From a virus: 64,000 nucleotides of DNA. The stretch covers positions 1 through 64,000 of the IMG/VR virus record IMGVR_UViG_3300025669_000020. One strand, written 5' to 3'. A program made the position numbers and the translations under genes. How positions within the stretch are numbered: the first letter of the stretch is position 1; each line of letters begins with the position of its first letter. The notes beneath the pieces are model-generated. The model made no database searches. It worked only from the letters and a program-made list of their open reading frames with translations, and had not been told where the DNA came from. Shown in pieces: positions 33,319 through 42,210 of the stretch.

Positions 33319-33705
33319 ATGGACGCCGCTGAAATCGAGGGCACGCTCCGCAAGATCAAGAACGGTATTCGCATCACCAAGGTGGTAGCTACCCGCTCCG
33401 TCAAGGGCTCAAGGGGAGATTCCTTTGCGGGGTTCTCTGCTGCTTGGGACACTCTGCAGGAGGATGGCGGGCATGGTCTCGTGCATGTGGGTGAAGAGGC
33501 TGATGCAGCCTCCCAGGGGATGTCTCTGAAAGAAGCCCGTATCGCACACTACATGGTGGCAATGCAGGCAGACATTGGAGCATATGAAGCGGCCATGGCT
33601 GGTGGGAATCTCCCCATCCGCACCTGCCAGGATGCCATCAAGGCAGTGAAGGCCAACTACAGCAAGTTGATCCAGAGGGCTTTGGGTCAGGACGATAATG
33701 GGTAG
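33319..33705 (+). CDS. Hypothetical protein (128 aa)
   Basis: A 128-residue protein of unknown family: a basic N-terminus (LRKIKNGIRITKVVATRSVKG), a central Gly-rich loop and a helical C-terminal half (KEARIAHYMVAMQADIGAYEAAM). TATATAC at 33283 upstream may be a -10 box. Placed between the helicase and the acidic-tail protein, it is probably a replication accessory. Confidence 0.65.
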   Translation: MDAAEIEGTLRKIKNGIRITKVVATRSVKGSRGDSFAGFSAAWDTLQEDGGHGLVHVGEEADAASQGMSLKEARIAHYMVAMQADIGAYEAAMAGGNLPIRTCQDAIKAVKANYSKLIQRALGQDDNG

Positions 33706-33734
33706 GGTGTGGAGCCCGACCCCAAGGAGCGCTT

Positions 33735-34946
33735 GTGAGTGATCCTCAGATTGATGAGCAGTATGTTCAGCGCATTTTCCAAGAGCTGACCTCCATGGAG
33801 GTGCACCTGGATAGTGACCCCCTCAAGTATGGGCCCAAACGGCTCAACCGCAAGGTTGCCCAGTGCAGGGGTTTCCTGAGCAGATGTGAGCAGATTTTCC
33901 TGGATGTCAGCCACAAGCTGCATTTCTTCAGGCGTGCTCTGCGGCAGCAACAGACAGATTTTGACCTCCAGATCACAGACATGCTGGCCAACGACCCCAT
34001 CGTGATGGCAGGCCGCAACGTCCGTGACAGGGAAGCCTTCGCCAAGACCCGTCTACAGGATGAGGCTCGTGCTATCCGGGATCAGGAGAGCCTGGTGCAG
34101 GATATGGAATCCGTGATGTCCGTGATCAAAGCCAAGCGGGCTGATCTCAAGGACATGCAGGGACGTATCCGTGACCAGACGAAGCTCTGTCAGGAAGAGG
34201 TGGGCCTGGGTTCCCGGTGGGGGTCCGCACGGGCTCCCGAAGAGCCCGTGGTGGATCTGTCTTTCGCGGGCTACATCCCCGAAGCTGTGCGGCAAGCACG
34301 GGAATTGGGTGTGAAGTCCGAGGGGGAGATCCATGTGGGTGCAGCCCCCGACCTCCCCGAGATTGTGGAAGAGCCCGCCTTGGAGGGTCTCCTAGCCGAA
34401 GCAGTTGTGGAGCCGGAGCCCACCCCGGAGCCCACCCCGGAACCCACTCCGGAACCCACTCCAGAACCCACTCCAGAGCCCACTCCAGAGCCCGAGCCCA
34501 CTCCCGAAGTGGAGGCAGCACCGGAACCCACCCCAGCACCAGAATTGGACATCTTGGATGACATCCTGGTGCCAGATGAGCCCGTGGTGGAAGAGCTGGT
34601 CATGGATGACATCTTGGAGGACACGGAAGCTGCTCCTGCAGAGGAAGCCAAGCCCAAGGTAGCCCCTCTGGTGGTCCCCCCTTCCGTGGAGATCCAGCAA
34701 GAGGATGTAGCTCTCTTGGATGATATTTTGGAGGAGGACACTACGGGTGAGCCCGAAGAGGTGGAGCCCGAAGTAGAACCCGATCCCAAGCCTGTGTATG
34801 AGACCTCAGCCACTGATCAGGAGATCGATGATTTCCTGGTGGAGTTGGATGACAAGGGCCCCCCAGCGACCCCTCCGCAAGCCACATCGACAGAGACTCC
34901 CGTTGTTGAAATGGACTTCGATTCTCTGGTTGATCTTTTTGGCTGA
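33735..34946 (+). CDS. Coiled-coil protein with EPTP repeats and repeated acidic DDIL motifs (403 aa)
   Basis: A 403-residue protein starting at GTG with AAGGAG 5 nt upstream. The first 160 residues are helical (coiled coil). A Glu-Pro-Thr-Pro repeat linker spans about 226-258. The rest is disordered and acidic, with recurring short motifs: ILDDILV, VMDDILED, LLDDILEED, EIDDFLVELDD and the C-terminal MDFDSLVDLFG. Similar acidic ends occur in the SSB-like and RecA proteins encoded next. Such tails in replication proteins (bacterial SSB is the known case) recruit partners, so this may be a multivalent hub. The function is inferred; the family is unknown to me. Confidence 0.7.
   Translation: MSDPQIDEQYVQRIFQELTSMEVHLDSDPLKYGPKRLNRKVAQCRGFLSRCEQIFLDVSHKLHFFRRALRQQQTDFDLQITDMLANDPIVMAGRNVRDREAFAKTRLQDEARAIRDQESLVQDMESVMSVIKAKRADLKDMQGRIRDQTKLCQEEVGLGSRWGSARAPEEPVVDLSFAGYIPEAVRQARELGVKSEGEIHVGAAPDLPEIVEEPALEGLLAEAVVEPEPTPEPTPEPTPEPTPEPTPEPTPEPEPTPEVEAAPEPTPAPELDILDDILVPDEPVVEELVMDDILEDTEAAPAEEAKPKVAPLVVPPSVEIQQEDVALLDDILEEDTTGEPEEVEPEVEPDPKPVYETSATDQEIDDFLVELDDKGPPATPPQATSTETPVVEMDFDSLVDLFG
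34410..34509 (+). repeat. EPTP coding repeat
   Basis: About eight imperfect 12-base units (GAG/GAA-CC-N-ACC/ACT-CC-N) encode a Glu-Pro-Thr-Pro linker between the coiled-coil and acidic parts of the 403-residue protein. Confidence 0.9.
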
Positions 34947-35046
34947 TCTTGTACTACGGGGGGTCACAGAAAAAGTGAACCGTGTATAGACAGATGCGGC
35001 ACCTGTCCTAACCAAACCAATGACCATTGTGCCGCAAGGAGTAGAC

Positions 35047-35823
35047 ATGAGCGACTTCGTAGAATTCTCGTTCGGAATGGACGATGATAAGATCGGTGGG
35101 AAGCGGTTCGACCGCTACAAGGGCAAGGAAGGGGAGACCGAGCGTCTCAGCTTCGTATGGTGGTACCTGGATGAGGGTGGCAAGCCCATCTTCAATTGGG
35201 ATGGCCTCCCCAAGGAAGTTCTGGCCAAGGTGACCCCTGCTATCCGTGCAGCCAGTGAAGAGCCCCCTCCCCGCTTCACCGGAGCCAAGCGCTTCTACAT
35301 CCCTGGTGTTGGCTACGTCTTGGATAAGGGCCCCGAGATGGCAAAGTTGGCTGGCCAGGCATCCAAGCCTACCATCGCTACCATCGTGGTGGTGTGGCCC
35401 ACTGACCGCAACGGTCAGGTGAATGCTACGCGGTTGGAGGCAGGCGAGTTCGATGTCAAGCCCTGGGTGTTCTCCCGTGACAAGTACGACATGCTCTCCG
35501 CTCGTCACAACGAGTTCCCCCTGGGACAGCATGACATCCAGGCCAAGTGCACGGACACGCAGTACCAGAAGATGGACATCGTGCCCTGCAAGGAGAACCT
35601 GTTCCGCAAGGTGCTCGGCAGCGAGAAGCTGGCTCACATCGCCCAGAAGATCATGGATCAGGTGATCGAGTGTGAGGCCAACATCCGTGACCGGATCGCC
35701 ACTGACATGTCCGTAGCGCAGGTGCGTGAGAAGTTGGGCGGCGGTGGCGGCACCAGCGCCACTTTCAACCCCGACACCACCGCGGCCGTGGATGCCATCC
35801 TGGACGACGTGCTGGCCGAGTAG
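35047..35823 (+). CDS. Candidate single-stranded DNA-binding protein
   Basis: A 258-residue protein with the features of divergent phage SSBs: a beta-rich central part with aromatic and basic patches (GGKRFDRYKGKEGETERLSF, IATIVVVWPTDRNGQ, VKPWVFSRDKYDML), a helical region, a Gly-rich linker and an acidic tip AAVDAILDDVLAE. The tip resembles the ends of RecA and of the upstream 403-residue protein. RBS AAGGAG is 5 nt before the ATG. Location between the helicase and resolvase/RecA genes supports the role. No direct family match is claimed. Confidence 0.6.
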   Translation: MSDFVEFSFGMDDDKIGGKRFDRYKGKEGETERLSFVWWYLDEGGKPIFNWDGLPKEVLAKVTPAIRAASEEPPPRFTGAKRFYIPGVGYVLDKGPEMAKLAGQASKPTIATIVVVWPTDRNGQVNATRLEAGEFDVKPWVFSRDKYDMLSARHNEFPLGQHDIQAKCTDTQYQKMDIVPCKENLFRKVLGSEKLAHIAQKIMDQVIECEANIRDRIATDMSVAQVREKLGGGGGTSATFNPDTTAAVDAILDDVLAE

Positions 35824-35843
35824 CAGGAAAGGAGGGTCATCCC

Positions 35844-36500
35844 ATGCTAGTGCTAGGGTTGGACCCTTCCCTTACCAACTACGGTTGGGCAGTGCATGAC
35901 ACTTTGGCTGTGGGTCTGGATCGTTGCCCCTCACGGGGGCGGTTCCAGACTCCAGCCAAAATGTTGTTTATAGACCGCTACGTTTACATGCGGGAGCATC
36001 TCCGAGCCAAGGTTCGGGAAGTGAAGCCCGACAAGATAGGGATCGAGTTCCCCATCTTCAACGACATGTGGTCAGAGGGCATGTATGGGCTCTTCCTGTA
36101 CTCCTGTGAAGCCCTCCGCATCGAAAAGCAGGATGTGGTGTTCTGGTCCCCCATGCAGGCGAAAGCCCATGCCCGAGAGTCCCTGGATCGACCTCCCAAG
36201 TGGAAGATGGGCAAGATGGACATGGTGGATGCAGCCAAGGCAGACGCGGGTGGAAAGGGGCGCTGGAACCACAACGAAGCAGACGCCTACTTGGTAGGTC
36301 GCTTGGGAGCACGGTTCTGGTCTCTGCAGACGGGGGAAATCACTGAGGAGGACCTCTCCAAGGTGGAACAGAAATACTTTTTGGAAGTGAAGACGTGGAT
36401 ACGCGGCAAAAAAGCCGGCAAAACTCAACATCGTGGGGTCATGTACCGGGAAGATGAGCGTTTCTTCCTGTGGTCCCAGAAGGACACCAACAATGGCTAA
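35844..36500 (+). CDS. RuvC-like Holliday junction resolvase
   Basis: A 218-residue RNase H-fold nuclease. Catalytic acidic residues are visible in LGLDPSLTNYGWAV (Asp7), IGIEFP (Glu, near residue 68) and NEADAYLVGR (Asp, near 147). It probably cuts branched DNA before packaging. A basic C-terminal tail (WIRGKKAGKTQH) extends beyond the usual 170 residues. It ends inside the RecA start (8-base overlap). Confidence 0.85.
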   Translation: MLVLGLDPSLTNYGWAVHDTLAVGLDRCPSRGRFQTPAKMLFIDRYVYMREHLRAKVREVKPDKIGIEFPIFNDMWSEGMYGLFLYSCEALRIEKQDVVFWSPMQAKAHARESLDRPPKWKMGKMDMVDAAKADAGGKGRWNHNEADAYLVGRLGARFWSLQTGEITEEDLSKVEQKYFLEVKTWIRGKKAGKTQHRGVMYREDERFFLWSQKDTNNG

Positions 36501-37686
36501 GAAGAAGGCTGCGAAAACAGGTGTGTTGGCACTGGCACGGGCTGCCGCAACCAAGATGCTCAAGAACGACAACTGGCGTGTGTCCCTTGACCCCGACCAG
36601 CTCAAGGAGCCCCTCGAACATCTCCCCACGGGTTCCCTGGTCATCGACTACCTCATCGGTGGAGAGCCCAACGCCTTTGGTATCTCCCCATGCCCTGGCC
36701 TCCCCCGCCGGCGTATCACACAGCTTTGGGGTCATGAGTCCAGTGGTAAGACCACCCTGGCTCTGACGGCTGCTGCAACTACCTGTGCTGCTGGTGGTAC
36801 CGTCCTCTATGTGGACTGGGAGAACGACATCGTTCCCGACTACGCCGCCGCTCTCGGTGTCCCCATCGCCAATCCCGAGAAGTTCGAGCTGGTGCAGCCC
36901 GAATCCCTGGAAGAGGGGATCAAGCTCATCCGTGCCTACGTCGTGGCAGGCGTAGACCTGGTGATCATCGACTCTGTGGGCGCAGCCGCTCCCCAGGTCA
37001 TGGTTGACCGCAAGATGGAAGAGACCGGCAACGTCATCCGTGTTGGCCTCGTGGCCAAAACATGGTCGGAGTTCCTCCCCCTCTTGAAGTCCGACATCAA
37101 CAAGACCGGCACCGCTGTCCTGGGCATCTCCCAGACCCGCGCCAACATCAACACCTCAGGGTACGGCGGCGGTCCTACCACATCTCCCCAGGGCGGCAAT
37201 GCCTGGAAGTTCTACTCTTCTCTCCGCATCGAGCTTCGCCGGATCAAGAACGAGAAGGGCAAGCGGCACAATGCCCTGACCCACAAGAGCGAGGACCGCA
37301 TCTACGGTGGTGTGATTCGCGCCAAGATGGTCAAGTGCAAGCTGTCCAAGAGCCAGGGCCGCGAAGAGCTGTTCTACATCCGTTGGGGTGAGGGCATCGA
37401 TGACATCCGCTCCATCATGGAGATTGCCATCGGGCACGGGGTCGTCAAGAAGGGCGGAGCATGGCTGACTTGGGAGCCGCCCGAGGGAGAGACGGTCAAG
37501 GTGCAGGGCACCGAGAGGCTGCGGGCCCACCTCCTCAAGAACCCCGATCAGTTCCAGGGTCTGTATGGACAGGTTCGCCCGTACCTGACAGGTACCCAGT
37601 ACGATGTTGACGGTGACGATTCCGAGGCAGTGGACCCCATGTCCACGGCTATCGATGACATCATCGAGGAAGTGGACTTCACATAG
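36493..37686 (+). CDS. recA: RecA-family recombinase
   Basis: A 397-residue RecA/UvsX-type strand-exchange ATPase. Walker A is GHESSGKTT (near 80-88), Walker B is LVIIDSVGA, the DNA-binding loop 2 region contains TTSPQGGNAWKFYSS and the preceding ISQTRANI is the usual switch. The C-terminus ends in an acidic DDIIEEVDFT. It is closely linked to the RuvC-like, SbcC/SbcD and nuclease genes, forming a recombination-dependent replication set. Start ATG 36493 overlaps the resolvase stop. Confidence 0.93.
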   Translation: MAKKKAAKTGVLALARAAATKMLKNDNWRVSLDPDQLKEPLEHLPTGSLVIDYLIGGEPNAFGISPCPGLPRRRITQLWGHESSGKTTLALTAAATTCAAGGTVLYVDWENDIVPDYAAALGVPIANPEKFELVQPESLEEGIKLIRAYVVAGVDLVIIDSVGAAAPQVMVDRKMEETGNVIRVGLVAKTWSEFLPLLKSDINKTGTAVLGISQTRANINTSGYGGGPTTSPQGGNAWKFYSSLRIELRRIKNEKGKRHNALTHKSEDRIYGGVIRAKMVKCKLSKSQGREELFYIRWGEGIDDIRSIMEIAIGHGVVKKGGAWLTWEPPEGETVKVQGTERLRAHLLKNPDQFQGLYGQVRPYLTGTQYDVDGDDSEAVDPMSTAIDDIIEEVDFT

Positions 37687-37701
37687 GGGTAGGGTAGCCC
37701 C

Positions 37702-38925
37702 ATGGCTGTTCAAGTACGAGTTCAGAATTTCCAGTCCATCAAAGACTCGACCGTTGATATCGACGGGTTCACGGTAGTTGCTGGGCAGAACAATGCAGGC
37801 AAGACTGCCCTGATCCGCGCTGTCTCGGGGGTGTTCTCCAACACTCCCGGACACTACTATGTGCGGGATGGGGAGGATTTCTGCAGTGTGGAAATCATCT
37901 TGGATGAGAACACCTCCGTCAAGTGGGAGAAGGGGCCCAAGATTCGGCCCCGGTATTCTGTCAACGGTGGTCCCCTCATCTACCCTGGAAAGGAAGTCCC
38001 CCAGGAAGTGCTCGACCTGGGCATCATGCCCATCACAGCCGTCAACCAGACCCTCTGGCCCCAGATTGCTCAGCAGTTTGTGGGCCAGGTGTTCCTGTTG
38101 GATCAGCCTGGCTCTGTCGTGGCTGAGACCGTCGCGGATGTGGAGAGGGTGGGGAAGCTCTCCAAGGCTCTGAAGCTGGCAGAATCGGATCGCCGTTCCT
38201 TGTCCAGTGACCTGAAGGTGCGCCGACGTGATTTCCGCGATCTCCAACTGGAGCTGGAGGGCTATGCAGGGGTGGACGCCATCACGGATGAGGTGGATTC
38301 CATCGAGACACAATGGAGGGAGGCCAAGCAGGTAGGGGGCAGCATCCTGAAGGTGAGGGAACTGAGGGATGGGTTGCAGCAGGCACAGGGGTTGATCGAT
38401 GCCTTGGCAGGGGTGGAGGATGTGACCGTTCCAGGTCCCCAGGCAGCCCAGGAGGCTTCAGAAACCCGTACCAGTGTGAGCACCCTCCGTGATGTGAAGG
38501 GCCGTTACGATGCCGCCCAGGCTCTCTGCGGGAGTCTCGCGGGAGCCTCGGAACTCACCATTCCAGAGAAGCAGGATGCCTCCAAGCTGCAAGAGGACAT
38601 CCGTTCCTACACCCGCCTCAGTGGCAGGCTGCAAGCGGCCCAGCAGGCACAGGACTCCTTGCAGGGTCTCCCTGCTGTCCTGGGGGAAATCTCCGTTGAG
38701 GGGATGGTGGATGAAACCGCAAAGTGTCCCAAGATCCAAGCTGCTCTCACCACCCTCAAGGGGATCCAAGAGCGTTATGCCCGTGCCCTCACTGAGATGC
38801 AGGAGTCCGAGCGGCTGTTGCGGGAGTCCCAGGAATCCCAGGTAGGCGCTGAGGAAGAGGTGCGGGTTATCCTTGGGGACAGGGGCGAGTGCCCTGTGTG
38901 TAGGACAGTGGTGGAGAAGACATGA
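37702..38925 (+). CDS. SbcC/Rad50 N-terminal half with zinc hook (split gene)
   Basis: A 407-residue protein equal to the first half of SbcC. Walker A is GQNNAGKTA (about 28-36), the Q-loop region is TAVNQTLWPQ, a long coiled coil spans about 150-395, and the protein ends right after the zinc-hook CPVC. It lacks the ABC signature and Walker B, which are found in a separate gene at 43326-43964. The stop overlaps the SbcD start by 4 bases. Two such chains could meet at the hook and recruit the other half to make a working ATPase. This is a natural split, not a frameshift, because other genes lie between. Confidence 0.85.
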   Translation: MAVQVRVQNFQSIKDSTVDIDGFTVVAGQNNAGKTALIRAVSGVFSNTPGHYYVRDGEDFCSVEIILDENTSVKWEKGPKIRPRYSVNGGPLIYPGKEVPQEVLDLGIMPITAVNQTLWPQIAQQFVGQVFLLDQPGSVVAETVADVERVGKLSKALKLAESDRRSLSSDLKVRRRDFRDLQLELEGYAGVDAITDEVDSIETQWREAKQVGGSILKVRELRDGLQQAQGLIDALAGVEDVTVPGPQAAQEASETRTSVSTLRDVKGRYDAAQALCGSLAGASELTIPEKQDASKLQEDIRSYTRLSGRLQAAQQAQDSLQGLPAVLGEISVEGMVDETAKCPKIQAALTTLKGIQERYARALTEMQESERLLRESQESQVGAEEEVRVILGDRGECPVCRTVVEKT

Positions 38926-39896
38926 TCAAGCTGGTTTGGCGTAGCGATGTGCATCTCTCTGACAGGGCCCCTGCCTCCCGCAAGGATGACTGGACAGAGA
39001 CCGTCTTCAACAAGCTCATGCAGACCCGCATCGTGGCGGAGAAGCTTGGAGCACACGGTGTGCTGGACGGCGGGGACTTCTTCCATGTGAAGAGCCCCAG
39101 CCGAAACTCCCATGCCCTGCTACGGCGTGTGGCTGAGCTGCACAAGACATTCCCCTGCCCCATCTACTGCACACCGGGCAATCACGACAGCGTATATGGG
39201 GACTACAACTACCTGCACCAGCAGCCGTTGGGCGTCCTCTACGCCTCGGGGGTGTTCCGCCCTCTGTATGACCAGCACGAGGCAGTGTTCGTGGATCCCG
39301 AGTCCGGGGTGAAGGTGCGTGTCATTGGTGTGCCCTACCACGGCACCCAGTACGACATGAGCCGCTTCTTCAACATCACCAGGGGGGATGAGGACTACCT
39401 CGTCGTGGTGGCCCATGTCCTGGCCAGCCTCAAGGGTGGCACGATGTTCGAGGGTGAGGACATCGTGTCCTACAACGATCTGATGGGTGTGCCTGCGGAC
39501 GCCTTCCTGTTCGGGCACTGGCACAAGGATCAGGGTGCGGTGGAGATAGGCGGCAAGTGGTTCGTGAATATTGGGAGTCTGACCCGAGGCTCCATCGCCC
39601 AGGATGATCTGATTCGGCAGCCCGCGTGTGCAGTGCTCTCCTTTGTGAAGGAGAAGATGTCTATCCAGGTAGTACGCCTTCGGGTGCAGCCCTCGTCGGA
39701 AGTGTTTGACGTTGAGGGACGTGCCAAAGCCAAGGATCGGGCCACGAAGATGGATTCCTTTGTGGAGAACATCCGTGGGACATTGGCCAAGGTGGCAGGC
39801 AGAGACCTGAAGGATGCCGTAGAGGGCATGGAGGGCATCCCGGAGGCAGTGAGGGAGAGATCCATGTTGTACCTGGAGAGAGCCGATGCCGAATGA
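38922..39896 (+). CDS. sbcD: SbcD/Mre11-like nuclease
   Basis: A 324-residue calcineurin-like phosphoesterase, the nuclease partner of SbcC. Metal ligands are in SDVHL (Asp9, His11), GGDFFH, GNHD, VVAHVL and GHWHKD. The C-terminal cap (from about 225) differs from bacterial SbcD and is helical at the end. It overlaps both neighbours by 4 bases. The SbcCD complex cuts hairpins and DNA ends blocked by proteins, useful for recombination-dependent phage replication. Confidence 0.9.
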   Translation: MIKLVWRSDVHLSDRAPASRKDDWTETVFNKLMQTRIVAEKLGAHGVLDGGDFFHVKSPSRNSHALLRRVAELHKTFPCPIYCTPGNHDSVYGDYNYLHQQPLGVLYASGVFRPLYDQHEAVFVDPESGVKVRVIGVPYHGTQYDMSRFFNITRGDEDYLVVVAHVLASLKGGTMFEGEDIVSYNDLMGVPADAFLFGHWHKDQGAVEIGGKWFVNIGSLTRGSIAQDDLIRQPACAVLSFVKEKMSIQVVRLRVQPSSEVFDVEGRAKAKDRATKMDSFVENIRGTLAKVAGRDLKDAVEGMEGIPEAVRERSMLYLERADAE

Positions 39897-39991
39897 GCCC
39901 TTTTGTCATTGGGAAGCCCCGGTTCCTCTACGCCACCATGGTGCCCGCCCCCAAGTGTGACCTCGTGAACCCCGATCTGTTCAAGGACTGA
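39893..39991 (+). CDS. Possible small protein (32 aa)
   Basis: A 32-codon frame whose ATG overlaps the SbcD stop (ATGA) and which ends 2 bases before the methyltransferase start. Sequence begins MSPFVIGKPRFLYATMV. Exact fit between two genes suggests translation, perhaps only to couple them. No family can be assigned to so short a protein. Confidence 0.4.
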   Translation: MSPFVIGKPRFLYATMVPAPKCDLVNPDLFKD

Positions 39992-39993
39992 GA

Positions 39994-40935
39994 ATGTCTG
40001 TCGCGGAGCTGTACCAGAGAAGCTACCAGGAGACCCTCTCCATCGTGGAGACGGGGGGTGGTGTGGATCTGGTATTCACGTCTCCGCCTTATTGCGATGC
40101 CCGCACCTATGGTGAGGACATCTCCTGGGAATTCAAGGACTACCAGGATCTGGGGGATTGTATCTTCCGGGCTCTGAAACCAGGTGGGCATTGCCTGTTC
40201 AACGTGGATGCTCCTGTGAGAGCATGGCGTTCAGGGATGGGGACTGAACGAGGGTTGATGCCCTGGCGCATCTTGCTGGACTGGGCAGATAGGGTGGGGT
40301 TCCGCGTTGTGGATCGGTTGGCTTTCGCACGCATGGGACTCCCCGGTGCCTACACAGGGAGGTTTCGTAATGACTGGGAGCCTCTATTCTGGTTCCAGCG
40401 CCCTGGTGAGGGGTACTTCGACAAAATCCCATTAGCTGGAGAGGCTGGTGCGAGGAATCCTGGTATTACATCCAGTAGGCGGAGTGATGGCACCCTTGCT
40501 CTGAGGATTGCCTCAGGGTGGGCTGTGGAGGAGAACAAGAAGCATCGGGGGACGTTGTGGGACTACGGGGCTGTAGGGAAGGGGCAAAGTGGTGCTCCTG
40601 ACATCGAGAATCTCAACCACCCCGCACGGTTCCCTCTCCGCTTGGCTATGGATGTAGTAGCGTGCTTCAGTCCTCCTGGTGGTACCGTCTGTGACCCCTT
40701 CCTTGGCGGTGGCACTACAATGGTGGCTGCTCTGTGCCAGGAGAGGAACTTCACAGGTGGGGATCTGTATGGGAACGATGAGGGGAAGTCTTGGGTCGAG
40801 TGTGCGGCCGAGGTGGGGGTGGAGAGATTTGGCAGCGGCAACCTTGCCCTGTTCGGGATGGAGGACCAGCATAGGTTGCGGGTACATTTCCCTGACAGGG
40901 AGGTTTGCTATCTAGGGGATTCCGAAGATGGGTAG
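39994..40935 (+). CDS. DNA methyltransferase (N6-adenine or N4-cytosine type)
   Basis: A 313-residue SAM-dependent DNA amino-methyltransferase of permuted (beta) order: the catalytic TSPPYCDARTYG comes first (residues 28-40) and the SAM-binding FLGGGTTMVAA last (near 233-243). The ALKPGGHCLFNVDAP segment is the usual motif V-VI region. No restriction enzyme is encoded nearby, so it is an orphan enzyme, which phages use to protect their DNA or mark it. Target sequence is unknown; SPPY alone does not separate adenine from cytosine specificity. Confidence 0.88.
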   Translation: MSVAELYQRSYQETLSIVETGGGVDLVFTSPPYCDARTYGEDISWEFKDYQDLGDCIFRALKPGGHCLFNVDAPVRAWRSGMGTERGLMPWRILLDWADRVGFRVVDRLAFARMGLPGAYTGRFRNDWEPLFWFQRPGEGYFDKIPLAGEAGARNPGITSSRRSDGTLALRIASGWAVEENKKHRGTLWDYGAVGKGQSGAPDIENLNHPARFPLRLAMDVVACFSPPGGTVCDPFLGGGTTMVAALCQERNFTGGDLYGNDEGKSWVECAAEVGVERFGSGNLALFGMEDQHRLRVHFPDREVCYLGDSEDG

Positions 40936-40968
40936 AGTGTGCCACCCATCTCTGTGCTAGAGGACGAC

Positions 40969-41883
40969 ATGGCTAATTTCACCTTGTACTGGACGAATCT
41001 CGGTCGCTATGAAAACTGCCCGCAGCAGTTCTTGTGGTACAAGGGTTGGGGCACGATTGATCTTGGAAGGGGGCCTGGTCGCGGCAAGCCAAAGCCCGTG
41101 AAAAGCTCCTGGCACCATGCTCTCATGGGTGTGGTCATTCAGGCAGCCATCGAGGACATGTACAACGATGAGCTGTGGAGGCATCCCGCATCCTTGCAGC
41201 GTGAGTTGCTGGAGCGGGTGGAGCGTGAGTTCAAGCGTCAGCTGGCAAAGCCCCGCAACTACGTTGATTGGCGGTTGTCTCCCAGCAGGGAAGAGCTGCT
41301 CAAGGTCTGCCGAGAGGGTGTCATCGGGTATCTCCGCACCATGAAGCACAACAAGCTTCTGGGTCCCTATGCCAAGGCTGAAGAGGACTTGGTTGGGTAT
41401 GTGGACAAGTTCACGCCCATTGGCGGCAGGGTCGACATGGTCATCCAGCGTGAGGACACGGGCATCACCCTCCTGGATGGGAAGAACAGCACCCACAAGG
41501 GGAAGTACACGGATCCCGACCAGCTCCGTTGGTATGCCCTGTGTTTCCAGCTCGCTTACAGCCGTGTGCCCGACCGTCTGGGATTCGTCTACTACCGCTA
41601 CCCTCACGGGAAGCCCATCGAGGGTACGGATGAGGTGGAGAGTGGTGTGGAGTGGGTGGACTGCACCCGTGAGGACATCCAGGGTCTTGCCCAGCGTGCG
41701 GTAAAGGTTCGGAAGGGTCTCTACAGGCAAAAATTCGAGCCGACCCCTACCCCGAGCGGATGCCGGTTCTGCGATTACGAGACCGTGTGCGAAGCTCGCA
41801 TTGCCCAGAAGGCTGCCAATTCCAAGGGACGCCGGAAAAAGTCTGTGGAACTTCCCGCAGATGGTCTGTTGGAGATTTTCTAG
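40969..41883 (+). CDS. Cas4/AddB-like PD-(D/E)XK nuclease with probable Fe-S cluster
   Basis: A 304-residue nuclease of the RecB family. Active-site residues lie in GGRVDMVIQ (Asp) and ITLLDGKNS (the D-x-K motif, here DGK), followed by QLRWYAL (the Q-x-x-x-Y motif). One Cys near the N-terminus (YENCPQQF) and a C-terminal CRFCDYETVCE group match the four-cysteine iron-sulfur site of Cas4 and AddB. It sits in the recombination cluster between the split SbcC genes and probably processes DNA ends. RBS AGAGGACG precedes the ATG. Confidence 0.88.
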   Translation: MANFTLYWTNLGRYENCPQQFLWYKGWGTIDLGRGPGRGKPKPVKSSWHHALMGVVIQAAIEDMYNDELWRHPASLQRELLERVEREFKRQLAKPRNYVDWRLSPSREELLKVCREGVIGYLRTMKHNKLLGPYAKAEEDLVGYVDKFTPIGGRVDMVIQREDTGITLLDGKNSTHKGKYTDPDQLRWYALCFQLAYSRVPDRLGFVYYRYPHGKPIEGTDEVESGVEWVDCTREDIQGLAQRAVKVRKGLYRQKFEPTPTPSGCRFCDYETVCEARIAQKAANSKGRRKKSVELPADGLLEIF

Positions 41884-41936
41884 GGGGGTTCCGAACTACG
41901 GGAACCGGGTAGAAAGGAAAACGGAAAGGAGTCCTC

Positions 41937-42206
41937 ATGTCAGATCTTGATGCACGGTTGACGCAGGCGGTTAGCCGTCGTGACCAGGTAGCCAAAGATG
42001 TCCAGCGGCTTCAGGGCAAGCAGGAAGCTGCCAAGGCCAACTTGACAGCCGTTGAGGATGAGTGCCGTAGCAAGGGTGTAGAGCCCGAAAACATCGCTGT
42101 GACCATCACGACTCTGGAAGACAGATACCGTGAGAAGGTCGAAAACCTGGAGCGGGACGTGGCGGCTGCTGAAGCCGCCCTGGCCCCATTCACCAAGGAG
42201 TCATAA
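41937..42206 (+). CDS. Small coiled-coil protein (89 aa)
   Basis: An 89-residue helical protein, two heptad-rich stretches around a short loop (CRSKGVEPENI): a helical hairpin. AAAGGAG lies ahead of the ATG. Its location between the two SbcC halves and the clamp suggests it could add to or bind the split Rad50 coiled coil. The upstream gap 41887-41906 has the hairpin GGTTCC-gaactacg-GGAACC. Confidence 0.7.
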   Translation: MSDLDARLTQAVSRRDQVAKDVQRLQGKQEAAKANLTAVEDECRSKGVEPENIAVTITTLEDRYREKVENLERDVAAAEAALAPFTKES

Positions 42207-42210
42207 CCCC

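Noticed and set aside
37156-38313. 385-codon minus-strand open frame over recA and sbcC
   Set aside because: Crosses two real plus-strand genes and shows no domain.
39994-41883. Methyltransferase plus nuclease as a restriction-modification system
   Set aside because: The nuclease is Cas4/AddB-like with Fe-S cysteines, not a restriction enzyme, and both lie in a recombination cluster.
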